From assembly GCA_025617745.1 (NCBI GenBank), contig CM046854.1:56942258-57006257 (forward strand): DNA of 64,000 bases. Reading direction: 5' to 3'. The DNA comes from Heliocidaris erythrogramma (lineage: Eukaryota; Echinodermata; Echinoidea; Camarodonta; Echinometridae). Positions 53,601 to 57,363 of this stretch are shown here, piece after piece (the stretch's first letter is position 1; each line of letters begins with the position of its first letter). The position numbers and the translations under genes are program-made. Under the pieces are notes generated by a model. The model saw only the letters and a list, made by a program, of their open reading frames with translations, ran no database searches and had not been told where the DNA came from.

Positions 53601-54887
53601 GAGGTCAATTTACATGAAATTACATGAAATTCTTGGTTTTTAGCACCGTTACCGCGATTTCTGAAGAACTGTTTGAGGTAAGAACTTCAAACTTGGTACC
53701 AGTATGTATCCCCATAGAAAGAGGAACTGATTAGATTTTGGGGTAGGTAGGTCAAAGTTCAGAGGTCACAGAGGTCAATTTGCATGAAATGTCTAGGTTT
53801 AAGATATTAAACATCCATGGGTTTTCAGCGGCCAATTTACATGATATTAATACAGTTTTTGGCTATATTTCCACGATATCTCAAGAACAACTGATTATAT
53901 TGCTTTATAGTCAGAGGTCAATTAGTAATATAGGATTTTAGTGTTTTAAATCACAATTTCGCAATAACCATTTGATGAATGCGCATCAACTATATTATAC
54001 TTGTAGGTGATCAGGAATTATCTGAATACAAGCGGAGGCATATTGAAGACGCAGTCGTATCTTTTGCTTGTTATTATTATTATTTCATTTTCTCAATTCT
54101 TAACTAGACGGATGAACCTCCCCCAACTGAAGCTCTGAAGAGAACCATATCCCAGGAGCCTCCTATGGTATCGCCTAAGAAGAGAAAAGTCAAGACGCAC
54201 GAAATCAGCCTCAAAGGAGCGCCATCAGATGGTAAGCAAAACAATCTTTAATTTAACCCATTCAGATTTTAGGAATTGTAAGGGCAAGATTATTCATTCC
54301 TTAATCAAATTGAAAGTTCTATTATTTTTCTTTTAATTGTTGCATATTTTCTACGCAAAGTTTTCGTATGAAAACCATGTATATTGACAGAAATTGTGTC
54401 AACAAATTTGAAAAGTGCCCATATTTATGACACTGAGTGATTTTATTTATTGAACATGTTGCCAATTTAAGGAATTTTCATTTTCCTGGTATCAAATGCA
54501 GTATAGTAACCCACAATGATGGGCAAAGTTAGAGCATCAATTTTTGTTCCTTCTATTCTTGCATCTGGTATATATTTTAGGGCTTTGAATCAAAAGTTAA
54601 AGAGCCAAACCACAAAATGTGGGACATTGTCGTGAAAGGGTTAATGGTATTAACCATATAGCTGTTACATAATTTTAATAAATGAGGAATATTAACATCA
54701 ATAGAAAATTTAGAAACCACAAATCCTAAAATCGTATCCATTCTGTATTTCAGATATCCATCCATTACTTGGAGGATCCAAGAGCGAAGGCAAGACACGC
54801 AAGAAGGCAGCAGGCCCAGGCAAGTCAACAAAAGAAGGACGTAGCACCAAACACAGGAGGTCAAGACATAGAGAGGATTCAGATTAG
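25751..54887 (+). CDS. RBBP5: RBBP5, WD40 subunit of SET1/MLL H3K4 methyltransferases (14 exons, complete)
   Basis: Spliced CDS: 25751-25769, 34765-34790, 35564-35736, 41171-41311, 42003-42090, 45251-45322, 45908-46017, 46402-46574, 47676-47848, 49569-49686, 50853-50922, 51932-52031, 54108-54231, 54754-54887. Total 1521 bases, 506 residues plus TAG, all introns GT-AG, all phases consistent. Residues 1-325 are the WD40 propeller and follow vertebrate RBBP5 closely (MNLELLESFGQN, GTLLAVGCNDGR, TADRI/SADRIIRVYE, LVNRTPWKKCCFSGDGEYIV). Residues 326-358 hold the activation and ASH2L-binding segments (FKELDENVEYEERESEFDIE); 369-379 the WDR5-binding acidic motif (VEDEEVDVLTV). With WDR5, ASH2L and DPY30 it forms the nuclear WRAD module that stimulates MLL/SET1 methylation of H3K4. 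The tail is basic, with an SPKKRKVK nuclear-signal-like motif, and is shorter than the human protein (538). Introns total about 27.6 kb, swollen by transposons. Confidence 0.97.
26115..29102 (-). CDS. LINE ORF2: endonuclease plus reverse transcriptase (CR1-type)
   Basis: About 995 residues from 29102; the frame is already open further upstream and overlaps the end of ORF1. An APE-type endonuclease (about 48-275) shows NADSLRNK, GDFN (193-196) and SDH (269-271), but the catalytic Glu position reads VTKVKPKN instead of the usual ITEVKPKN (Lys 83, codon AAA for GAA). RT (about 505-790) shows SPGPDEFHP, YRPISL (570), DFMKAFDKVPH, GIPQGS (697) and the FADD box (728-731). A one-base shift near 26130 ends the frame early with SFELSFG; the usual ending (LALDRCWKN...NLELNIEA) continues in another frame to a stop at 26006. 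So two defects are visible: an endonuclease mutation and a C-terminal frameshift. Confidence 0.9.
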   Translation of the reverse strand: MCRYNHPWRYECTEHCFYNVQRTPEFDTLLNIASNTGIEAKTRGEAMKSLKCMYTNADSLRNKMAELKSLVFQEKPHIIAVTKVKPKNFREIQLEDFALNGYVIQSTNATNDSGRGIIIFVHESLSTNVVSATLIPVQFDEVIWIEMKLRGNDKLLIGCFYRSESGSKANNVNLLQSIASISKMKHSHVLLMGDFNYPDICWTSWTTPKSEDSGEFKFIECIRDAFLVQHVNKPTRFRFGCKPNILDLIFTNNEDHISNVQYCSPIGLSDHAVLIFHLNCYCDPSNSKKKVYLYDKANFTEMRETLYSLDWPTLFAPVEDDVERQWSIFKYEVKSAQEKFIPSRIISRGQAWGNKGDFPVDSDTLKLIKRKHRSWEHYLRDKTESKKKEYNRLRNRVKAATRRLQKNYESNIAKAVKINPKKFWKYARTKTKIKSGVAPLVKSLSSSSELTETDNEKADILLDYFSTVYTNEPVGNIPSPPQHNIFEDFCDIEINEDKVLSLLSKLDISKSPGPDEFHPRVLREIAPVIAGPLSVIFQTSLRRGEVPSDWKSANVSAVFKKGDRSLPSNYRPISLTCIVCKLLESIIRDEILDHMTINKLFSVKQYGFLPGRSTMLQLINVVDEWSSTLEENVSIDVIYLDFMKAFDKVPHRRLLAKIRSYGISELVVNWIEAFLVGRRQRVCVNGEYSSWGLVASGIPQGSVLGPVLFVLYINDLPDTISESSVYLFADDTKIFKSITDENDCIALQRDLDRLKCWSDKWLLRFNPKKCSVLTIGNPKSALASPYVYNMTSDNSQSALKQVSSERDLGVVIDDKLNFEEHLHTKINKANRLMNLIRRTFVYLDKDNFSLLYKSLVRPQIEYAHAVWSPHLKKHIHALENVQRRATRLVPELKGLPYAQRLRKLNIPTLAYRRARGDMIETYKIFNKYDSDVTPNLELQSRDQTRGHSRKLFIPRTKTQRYKNSFYVRIRKPWNNLSNDTIITAPSVHSFELSFG
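29216..29989 (-). CDS. LINE ORF1: coiled-coil, RRM-like RNA-binding protein
   Basis: 257 residues open to TAG at 29216. The N-terminal half is heptad-rich (coiled coil, about 5-80), followed by an RRM-like/transposase-22-type region (RKKNLIFFNVDE, VVDVTDCRRLGQ, RPRPLRVSVATEQQRESILKKA) and a basic Pro/Gln-rich tail ending RRQAPKK. ORF1 proteins of this kind coat LINE RNA. The frame starts on TTG with a stop just upstream; the first in-frame Met is MAVKADVAV, so the native start was probably lost by 5' truncation. Confidence 0.8.
   Translation of the reverse strand: MIEIEERCEAFFSKVSAKLEFLEAKMAVKADVAVTDELVSKVEKLRGDSEGAWMSIDRLFKDVDQLQTASCGLTETVTSSFIAEMDARDKRKKNLIFFNVDEGGADIAASKEHDASVAAKLISDIDESVVDVTDCRRLGQRKPRQGDEKSRPRPLRVSVATEQQRESILKKAGKLRENEASRHIAIRKDMTPLERERHRENAMKWKAQHAQSGINAARSGNQQPPLQQHGSPNIQSGHPPNRSDGTPPDGRRQAPKK
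30105..31931. mobile_element. 1.83-kb hAT-like DNA element with 5-bp target duplication
   Basis: Left end CAGTGGCGTATCCAGG, right end CCTGGATACGCCCCTG (inverse with one mismatch). CACCA lies directly outside both ends (30100-30104 and 31932-31936). No transposase-like frame inside, so non-autonomous. A poly(A)-rich block (30163-30205) and much AT-rich filler make up the interior. hAT affiliation is inferred from the terminus style; the 5-bp duplication would fit hAT5-type elements. Confidence 0.75.
32019..32713 (+). repeat. CpG-rich duplicated module, copy 2 (in RBBP5 intron 1)
   Basis: Same orientation as copy 1 (14335-15014), with the central ~370 bases apparently identical, including the CCAAT box and the gtgagttg donor (32545). 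The left edge differs by a 24-bp palindromic segment present only in copy 1 (14311-14334). The right edge runs directly into the fold-back structure. As a promoter/first-exon copy inside intron 1 it could in principle start transcripts toward RBBP5 exon 2. Confidence 0.6.
32719..33934. mobile_element. Fold-back element with 345-bp arms
   Basis: Arms 32719-33063 and 33590-33934 are inverted copies, outer ends ACCACTCATAGGTACACGCC and its inverse. The 526-bp spacer contains another inverted pair (ccattgcttgctgatgtg at 33337 against cacatcagcaagcaatgg at 33394) and a 138-bp palindrome (33459-33596) centred on (ACGT)n. Each arm contains an exon-like segment followed by a splice donor. No transposase frame. 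Confidence 0.75.
33674..33765 (+). other. Exon-like open segment in the right fold-back arm
   Basis: AAAATGG start, then MDADGTVSIGVIDKKYPKF and on for 30 codons to a consensus donor (AACTG|gtaagt at 33766). The left arm has the same segment on the minus strand with a few replacements, its ATG changed to CTG, and still open. It could be a captured host exon or the start of a transposon gene. I do not recognise the peptide. Confidence 0.35.
33968..34221 (+). other. Candidate coding exon of unknown gene in RBBP5 intron 1
   Basis: An open frame ends ...LLSVFTSST* at 34221 and reads PTYAYLGRNSFSLAKNSLKI, non-repetitive and protein-like. Two acceptors could open it: ctaaacag (33967), which joins the 33674-33765 segment in frame, and the better pyrimidine tract ending ccccatag (34031), which would give an immediate TGA with that segment. 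It may be a real small nested gene or chance. No family recognised. Confidence 0.3.
34481..34520. repeat. Perfect 40-bp palindrome without spacer
   Basis: CGTGAGCAGTGTGAAGTCCA followed directly by its exact reverse complement. It lies in RBBP5 intron 1, 244 bp before exon 2. Confidence 0.9.
34765..34790 (+). CDS. RBBP5: RBBP5 exon 2 (26-base microexon)
   Basis: Acceptor cttgtgcag, donor GAG|gtaagt. Encodes residues 7-15, ESFGQNFPE with the base from exon 1. It lies after a 8995-bp intron. Confidence 0.93.
35564..35736 (+). CDS. RBBP5: RBBP5 exon 3 (first WD repeats)
   Basis: Residues 16-72. ESDGTLDCISMALTC, LLAVGCNDGRVVIWDFLTRG and ISAHVHPVCSL match vertebrate RBBP5. Acceptor gtacgcag, donor CTCAG|gtcagt. 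Confidence 0.95.
35745..35905. mobile_element. Family 3 MITE, diverged copy
   Basis: Starts cagggccctatttcataaaac just after the exon 3 donor and shares agccaatcagattcaa and tttcagtagcttataacaat with the copies at 52480-52628 and 24637-24778. The right end is eroded. Confidence 0.6.
36147..36288. mobile_element. Family 3 MITE, copy B (142 bp)
   Basis: Same length and structure as 24637-24778 in the opposite orientation for the inner segment (gatgcaaggatttcagtagc). Ends ctgtggagtgtttcatcaag and gaaaccctccccag. Confidence 0.8.
37184..41014 (-). mobile_element. Full-length L2/CR1-type LINE with 10-bp target duplication
   Basis: Minus-strand element of about 3.83 kb flanked by CGAATTCAGG at 37174-37183 and 41015-41024. 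Its 3' end on the minus strand is ...AATAAAATCCTTCAATCAATCAA, a short tandem tail typical of L2-type LINEs. It has a ~200-bp 5'UTR (40813-41014), one ORF and a ~560-bp 3'UTR. Opposite to RBBP5. It inserted into an older inverted-repeat transposon. Confidence 0.88.
37744..40812 (-). CDS. LINE single ORF: endonuclease/reverse transcriptase, 1022 residues, intact
   Basis: Uninterrupted frame from ATG (40812) to TGA (37744). Residues 1-17 are hydrophobic (MKFGYLIIVIANLCGAV), like a signal peptide or membrane anchor, followed by a basic linker (KKRRGRRAGRHIERK, about 85-99). Endonuclease about 135-345: TNTQSLNNK, VSETW (catalytic Glu 169), GDVN (283), GRSDH (335). RT about 540-800: CGPDGV, LRPISLTD (622), TDFSKAFD (691), GGVPQGTRLGP (747), KYVDD (778-782). 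C-terminal region with RPVLEYCVPVWH. All catalytic motifs are kept, so it looks coding-competent and young. The YVDD box and single-ORF layout suggest the L2 branch of the CR1 group. Confidence 0.92.
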   Translation of the reverse strand: MKFGYLIIVIANLCGAVMYPNGLAMGSPTTKYCTQMQPKIKPVSEGLSTANRVHYSRTELLSLRTPPYKLPDETYSMIKDYGILKKRRGRRAGRHIERKIPVRIMPRQTKMKQIEHKKRTITNVRIASKHQNVTLPSVYMTNTQSLNNKFDEFTTIVREGDFGIVSVSETWFTDVIPNQVYNIPGYSLLSKNRTGRRGGGVALYVKDEMHPSPVSLITVSPEHEIVWAQLRPHRLPRAVSSIFVATVYSPPNNPDSEPLIQHISQAIDDILARYQQAGIIILGDVNRLNLNQVINGHRLKQVVDKATRKDAILDKIVTNMQSLYSPIQLMSPIGRSDHRGVKWLPKDYQMQHRNRTASKTIQPMRESDIRRFGNWIVHHDWSDVTDADDVRTKCDNFYKDLNSAIELYFPSREVKVHCKDKPWITPVVKELIKRRQVAFNHCSPEWSRLRNKVIREIKKAKVEYYKNRIQRLKNQNPSAWFKFVKLATTNSSSCNEISVPGVEANDNRAIANAINQHFTDISSAVPQLDVQQLPAYQPINPSSVIEISPWKVYHELKKTPVGKSCGPDGVSAKLIREFAAELSSPICDIINTSYREGKVPSQWKRSIVVPVPKKSPPTIDQLRPISLTDHFAKLSELFIYRQLLTDIESNIDPQQFGSRKGNSTAHYLVNLLHFLHTNADRLQTVSTVVVTDFSKAFDLVNHNIAINKLFTMGARPSLLPWISSFLHGREQMTRYNGVLSASLTPIGGVPQGTRLGPAIFLALINDALSDTSAVSRWKYVDDLTFAESHKMGSGSVMPHTLTSFHQWCMNNGLRINPSKCKMMRVSFSRAEPPPLLLELDDAPLQEAKQVKLLGVILQHDLRWDSHICDITGRASRKFYIIRSLKRYRAPVEDLLTIYTCYIRPVLEYCVPVWHSSITSQQANDIERIQKRALRIIFQDQYQSYEHALQISGLQSLSVRREHLCLRFAESLYKHFRDWLPEMQSTNRRLRHSDRLRDFKCRTERLRNSALPYLVRTLNEHFM
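41171..41311 (+). CDS. RBBP5: RBBP5 exon 4
   Basis: Residues 73-119: WSRNGHKLLSASTDNIVSVW and DVSTGDCEQRHRFPSPV. Acceptor tgttatacag, donor AACAG|gtaata. A classic WD repeat (GH...VWD). Confidence 0.95.
41318..41595 (-). mobile_element. tRNA-derived SINE
   Basis: Starts 7 bp after the exon 4 donor. Read on the minus strand: ttgtggtcaagtggataatt (A-box-like, from about 41592) and ggttctaattcc (B-box-like, near 41545), spaced as in a tRNA, then a body and a short end near 41320. A partial relative (cccatttacttcacctgg) lies at 35098-35115. Confidence 0.65.
42003..42090 (+). CDS. RBBP5: RBBP5 exon 5
   Basis: Residues 120-149: NKALVCPLKYAPVLLDLDGS and NVVPLDDD. Acceptor ctcttgtttcag, donor GAT|gtaagt. 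Confidence 0.95.
42160..42582 (-). mobile_element. TTAA-type MITE, family 1, copy in RBBP5 intron 5
   Basis: Exact ends TTAACCCTTTC and GAAAGGGTTAA with TTAA at each boundary. Opposite in orientation to 51491-51891. Confidence 0.8.
42719..43092. mobile_element. CpG-rich MITE with TACTGTAA ends
   Basis: Left tactgtaattgcagaaataa, right ataacagcgtttacagtag, with internal gcgcgaattc...gaacacgcgaaaat repeated as gcgcgaattcaagaacccgcg. The inverted layout and cgcgaaaat motifs are typical of a widespread invertebrate MITE type. Confidence 0.6.
43093..45250. other. Rest of RBBP5 intron 5
   Basis: AT-rich. 43740-43870 resembles an eroded family 1 MITE (tgcaacaacaatagacacag, gcaaaaatgtttgtgctc), and 44575-44600 has the phrase gagccaaactacaaaatatg from the same family. 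Nothing coding seen. Confidence 0.4.
45251..45322 (+). CDS. RBBP5: RBBP5 exon 6
   Basis: Residues 150-173: FDTTIVASFDRKGDHVYAGN then AKGK. Acceptor gtctttacag, donor AAG|gtattt. Phase 0 at both ends. Confidence 0.94.
45776..45907 (+). repeat. (CT)n microsatellite serving as pyrimidine tract of exon 7
   Basis: Nearly pure CT from about 45776 to 45880, then gttttgctttatttcag to the exon 7 acceptor. Very long for a polypyrimidine tract. Confidence 0.8.
45908..46017 (+). CDS. RBBP5: RBBP5 exon 7
   Basis: Residues 174-209: VIVIHAGSRKLVASFKVTTG then TSNTTAIKSIEFARRG, the last part nearly identical to vertebrates. Donor GGCAA|gtaagt. Confidence 0.95.
46402..46574 (+). CDS. RBBP5: RBBP5 exon 8
   Basis: Residues 210-267: NCFLVNSADRIIRVYESGEV, EPEPIQKLQDLVNRTPWKKC and CFSGDGEYIVGG. 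Acceptor tttgttcgcag, donor GGAG|gtaatg. Confidence 0.95.
47440..47544. mobile_element. Family 3 MITE, right part only
   Basis: Contains gccaatcagatgcaaggatt, tcggtaaaaatcactgacaa and the terminal gatgaaacgctccccag; the left terminal repeat is missing. Confidence 0.7.
47570..47675 (+). repeat. (CT)n microsatellite serving as pyrimidine tract of exon 9
   Basis: About 85 bases of CT/TTT repeats, then cgctctcgtatccgaacag to the exon 9 acceptor. Confidence 0.8.
47676..47848 (+). CDS. RBBP5: RBBP5 exon 9 (end of the propeller)
   Basis: Residues 268-325: GSARQHALYLWEKKFGSLVK, ILHGTRGELLLDVVWHPVRP, IIASVSSGVVSVWAQNQV. Donor GTG|gtaggt. Confidence 0.95.
47860..48077 (+). mobile_element. LINE 3' end with coding remnant and (ATT)n tail
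   Basis: Starts about 12 bp after the exon 9 donor. 47894-47986 encodes WNVLPMSLRSMTNVEVFKRV then LKTYLFDECFL*, the usual last residues of an L2-type ORF, followed by gtaaagcgctttgagagg, aaaggcgctatagaag and (ATT)n. Strongly 5'-truncated. Confidence 0.75.
48716..48900 (-). mobile_element. LINE 3' end with (AAATG)n tail
   Basis: Plus-strand (CATTT)n from 48722 then ttattcatttattcagttct; on the minus strand this is an AATAAATG-type end with a short tandem tail. No coding remnant recognised. Confidence 0.5.
49228..49432. mobile_element. MITE with ACAGTTAAC ends
   Basis: Left acagttaactttgtacaagtc, right cgagttatgcaaggttaact, with repeated internal gttcgacttatgc. Flanked by tatata on the left and tgtatat on the right. 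Confidence 0.6.
49569..49686 (+). CDS. RBBP5: RBBP5 exon 10 (activation and ASH2L-binding segment)
   Basis: Residues 326-364: ENWSAYAPDFKELDENVEYE then ERESEFDIEDEDKSVEDPT. This is the segment that in the human protein contacts the MLL SET domain and ASH2L. The serine of EREse (human Ser350) is kept as Ser349. Acceptor cctctgcag, donor ACAG|gtaaga. Confidence 0.96.
49750..49984. mobile_element. MITE with GAGCCTGAT(C/T)GGTTA ends, copy 1
   Basis: Left gagcctgattggttagtcgc, right taaccgatcaggctc; gacggacatttgacaaattttg inside. A second copy lies at 59213-59415 in the other orientation. It sits in RBBP5 intron 10. Confidence 0.75.
50853..50922 (+). CDS. RBBP5: RBBP5 exon 11 (WDR5-binding motif)
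   Basis: Residues 365-387: ETNNVEDEEVDVLTVEPISA then FIS. EDEEVDV is the conserved core that binds the WDR5 propeller in other animals. Acceptor ttataaacag, donor AGCAG|gtgagt. Confidence 0.95.
50954..51110 (+). mobile_element. TTAA-type MITE, family 2, left end only
   Basis: TTAAAGGGGAAGTCCACCCT matches the left terminus of the element at 55047-55652. The opposite end is not found. Confidence 0.45.
51491..51891 (+). mobile_element. TTAA-type MITE, family 1, copy in RBBP5 intron 11
   Basis: Ends TTAACCCTTTCG and AAAAGGGTTAA. Best matched to 4320-4728. It ends only 40 bp before the exon 12 acceptor. Confidence 0.8.
51932..52031 (+). CDS. RBBP5: RBBP5 exon 12
   Basis: Residues 388-421: DEEEEPKNVLLYLPTAPDVE then DTEDQSWAPNTDP, acidic and matching the SDEE...LLYLPIAPEVEDPE region of vertebrates. 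Acceptor ttttctcatag, donor CCA|gtaagt. Confidence 0.94.
52480..52628. mobile_element. Family 3-related MITE
   Basis: Left aggccctgtttcatcaatct, right gtcttatgaaatggggccct, with gttatcaataacaactgcccc inside; hairpin throughout. It lies just before the AGGTCA satellite. Confidence 0.75.
52690..53905 (+). repeat. AGGTCA-rich satellite in RBBP5 intron 12
   Basis: Seven tandem units, anchored by gaactgattagattttgggg, start at 52721, 52891, 53071, 53241, 53397, 53567 and 53723, giving units of 170, 180, 170, 156, 170 and 156 bp. The last four form two nearly identical 326-bp higher-order units (53071-53396, 53397-53722). Units contain runs of AGGTCA spaced by 1, 1 and 3 bases, e.g. at 53423, 53430, 53437 and 53446. 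The last unit decays by about 53905. Confidence 0.9.
54108..54231 (+). CDS. RBBP5: RBBP5 exon 13 (basic nuclear-signal-like motif)
   Basis: Residues 422-462: TDEPPPTEALKRTISQEPPM, VSPKKRKVKTHEISLKGAPS. PKKRKV (444-449) resembles a classical monopartite nuclear signal; vertebrates have PPKKKPKTT here. Acceptor taactag, donor GATG|gtaagc. Confidence 0.93.
54253..54644 (-). mobile_element. TTAA-type MITE, family 1, copy in RBBP5 intron 13
   Basis: Ends TTAACCCATTC and GAAAGGGTTAA with TTAA boundaries. Same orientation as 42160-42582. Confidence 0.78.
54754..54887 (+). CDS. RBBP5: RBBP5 exon 14 (stop codon)
   Basis: Residues 463-506: IHPLLGGSKSEGKTRKKAAG then PGKSTKEGRSTKHRRSRHRE and DSD, TAG at 54885. 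HPLLG matches vertebrates (EVHPLLGVK); after that the tail is short, Lys/Arg-rich and not alignable to the vertebrate C-terminus. No canonical poly(A) signal is seen in the next 150 bp. Confidence 0.93.
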
Positions 54888-55046
54888 ATCAGTGTGTAGA
54901 AAGAACTTCAACTCAGTGTATAAAACATTGTGAATATTGTAGATATGCTTGTAAAATATTCTTTTGTATCCATTTAGGTTGAAAAGTTGACCGTGTTAGG
55001 ACCATGCTGTTACACATGGTTGTATTGATATTGTGTGGCAGTTGGT

Positions 55047-55652
55047 TTAAAGGCCAAGTCCACTCTCACAAAAAGTTGATTTGAATAAATAGAGAAAAAT
55101 TCAACAAGCATAACACTGAAAATTTCATCAAAATTGGATGTAAAATAAGAAAGTTATGGTATTTTAAAGTTTCGCTTAATTTCGCAAAACAGTTATATGC
55201 ACATCTTGCTCAGTATGCAATTGAGGGAACCAGTCACCCACTCACTATTTCTTTTGTATTTTATTACATGAAATACGAAGTATTTTAATTTTTCCTTGTT
55301 ATAATGTGAAACAAGGTTTGATTCCTCGCTGAACATGTGTAATTGCCATTGTTGCAACCTATACACAATTCAATGAGAGCTTCCTAATTGTGAAATCTGC
55401 AGAAATTAAAATATTTTATATTTCACATAATAAAATACAAAAGAAATAGTGAGTGGGTGACGTCACTGGTTCCCTCATTTGCATACTGAGCAGGATGTGC
55501 ATATAACTGTTTTGCGAAATTAAGCGAAACTTTAAAATACCATAACTTTCCTATTTTACATCCTATTTTGATGAAATTTTCAGTGTTATGCTTGTTGGAT
55601 TTTTCTCTATTTATTCAAATCAACTTTTTGTTAGGGTGGACTTGGCCTTTAA
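55047..55652. mobile_element. 606-bp palindromic TTAA-type MITE, family 2
   Basis: Left TTAAAGGCCAAGTCCACTCT, right inverse ending GGACTTGGCCTTTAA. Arms of roughly 250 bp pair almost throughout (e.g. gcgaaactttaaaataccat against atggtattttaaagtttcgc). It starts 159 bp after the RBBP5 stop and may lie in the 3'UTR. TTAA targets fit piggyBac/Kolobok-type mobilisation. Confidence 0.85.
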
Positions 55653-55860
55653 CAGAATTATCAAACAAGAGGAAGAGTTTACACTGGAACGGCAAACTCC
55701 CTGGGACCAAGGAAATATCCTCTTTATATCGAAACCTTGTTATATCAGGGCTAAAACACAATAGAATACAAAGAATTTGGACCGGCAAAATTACCTTGTT
55801 ATAATGAGTTTGCTATTACTGTGTTCCTTTATAAAGAGGTTCCACTGTATATAAAGAATA
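55653..55860. mobile_element. MITE with 'tataatgag/ccactgta' motifs
   Basis: Contains cactggaacggcaaactccc, gggaccaaggaaat, aaccttgttatatcaggg and accttgttataatgag, ending gaggttccactgta. A related element is at 57910-58085 (acctcattataacaaactgc, ccaggtttcactgta). Confidence 0.55.
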
Positions 55861-56559
55861 TGAGAGCAAATGGTGTTTGCAGCACTTTAACAGTCTATAG
55901 ATTAACAGTTTGCCATCATAATATTAAAATTTAGAAAAAAAAATGAAATGAGTTCAGTGGTTGAAATCCATTATTCATCATGAATATTTCTAGTTTAAAT
56001 GTGTTAAAATGTATTTAAAAATGTGGCAGAACAATTTCAAAAATTCAAAGTTCATTTGGGGGGAAGGGCAATTTGGGCAATTTGGGCAAAATTCAACCCT
56101 TTTATAGCAAACAGTATTGGAAATGGCAAATAATGCACATCTATGATTTGATGTTATATATTTTTCTTTCAAGTTATCGCACAATAGACCGCTTCTGTAA
56201 TGTATACAAATTTATGCACATATATTCTCTGAGCACCTAGCGATGAGCTATAAGCCACTTCGGAGATGCAATCTGAGCATGAGCAGATAAAGGTCATCTG
56301 TACCAAATTCTAAAACCCACTGACACTAATATTCGATATGTGCTCATGAATGTCATGTAATCATTATTCAGGTGGAAGTATTCTTTTTAAAGGGGGAAAC
56401 AAAAGCTATTCATGAGGCACCTCTATCACTCCCAGAGTTATTTTTCTGAAGTGCACATAAAGGGACCCTCCATGTCTAAAATATCTGTGGATATTTGGGG
56501 TCATTTGTACCATGCGCTAACCCCGAACTGGCTTATTCCAAGAACATGCTTATTCCATG
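55861..56559. other. Intergenic, no gene seen
   Basis: AT-rich spacer between RBBP5 and the composite repeat. No open frame with support. Confidence 0.45.
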
Positions 56560-57000
56560 AACATGCTTTTTATGAATGAACCTCAGTGCTTGGGATCCAG
56601 TTTGCATACATTATTTGTTGCTATGCCTGGCAAACCTCCAGGTAAGCCTCCAGGCAAGCTTTCAGGTTGTCAAGAACAACCTTTGTTTGAAAGGTATGCA
56701 TAAAATATGCATAAAATTTGCATACAAAGCAGTCTATTCACTATGAACATGGCGAACAAAGAAGTGGACAAACTATACAGCTCCTTATTGTATCTTTTAC
56801 ACTTGCTCTGGTAGACAAAAGACCATCCCTTCATTGCTATTATGTAAAAATATGTAGAACAGGTGTCACATGCATATTCACCCGTTCTACTTATTTTACA
56901 TAATAGCAATGAAGGGATGTTCTTTTGTCTACCAGAACAATTGCGGAGGGTACAATGAGGAGCTATCTTTGTCATCGTGTTCATAGTGATAACGAGGACC
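56560..57000. repeat. Palindromic composite repeat, copy 2
   Basis: Relative of 12705-13200. Includes inverted pair tcattgctattatgtaaaaa (56830) against ttttacataatagcaatgaa (56894) and the outer gctccttattgta against acaatgaggagc. Confidence 0.65.
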
Positions 57001-57363
57001 TTGGGAACAGGAAAATTACCTGCTATATCAGGAATCTTGTTATATTGGAACTCTTTATTAACTCTTGAGAATGATACAATGACAGTGGGAAATAATGACA
57101 AAGAAATTGTCTTATTGTTCAGTATTTTTTATTTCATCTTTTTTTACAAAAAATGTTAAGTAGCACATTATATAAATAACAGTTGACATGATAAAAAGTT
57201 TATTGAATTAGTAAATATTTACTGTTTGCATTGAATTAGTCTGCATCGTGAAGCCCTCCAATTCATTAGGAAACTAAAAATGTGTAAAATATCATAACAT
57301 TTATCATAGTTGATAACAAACCACAACATCAATTTTTTAAATATTTGAGCATTACCAGTGTAC

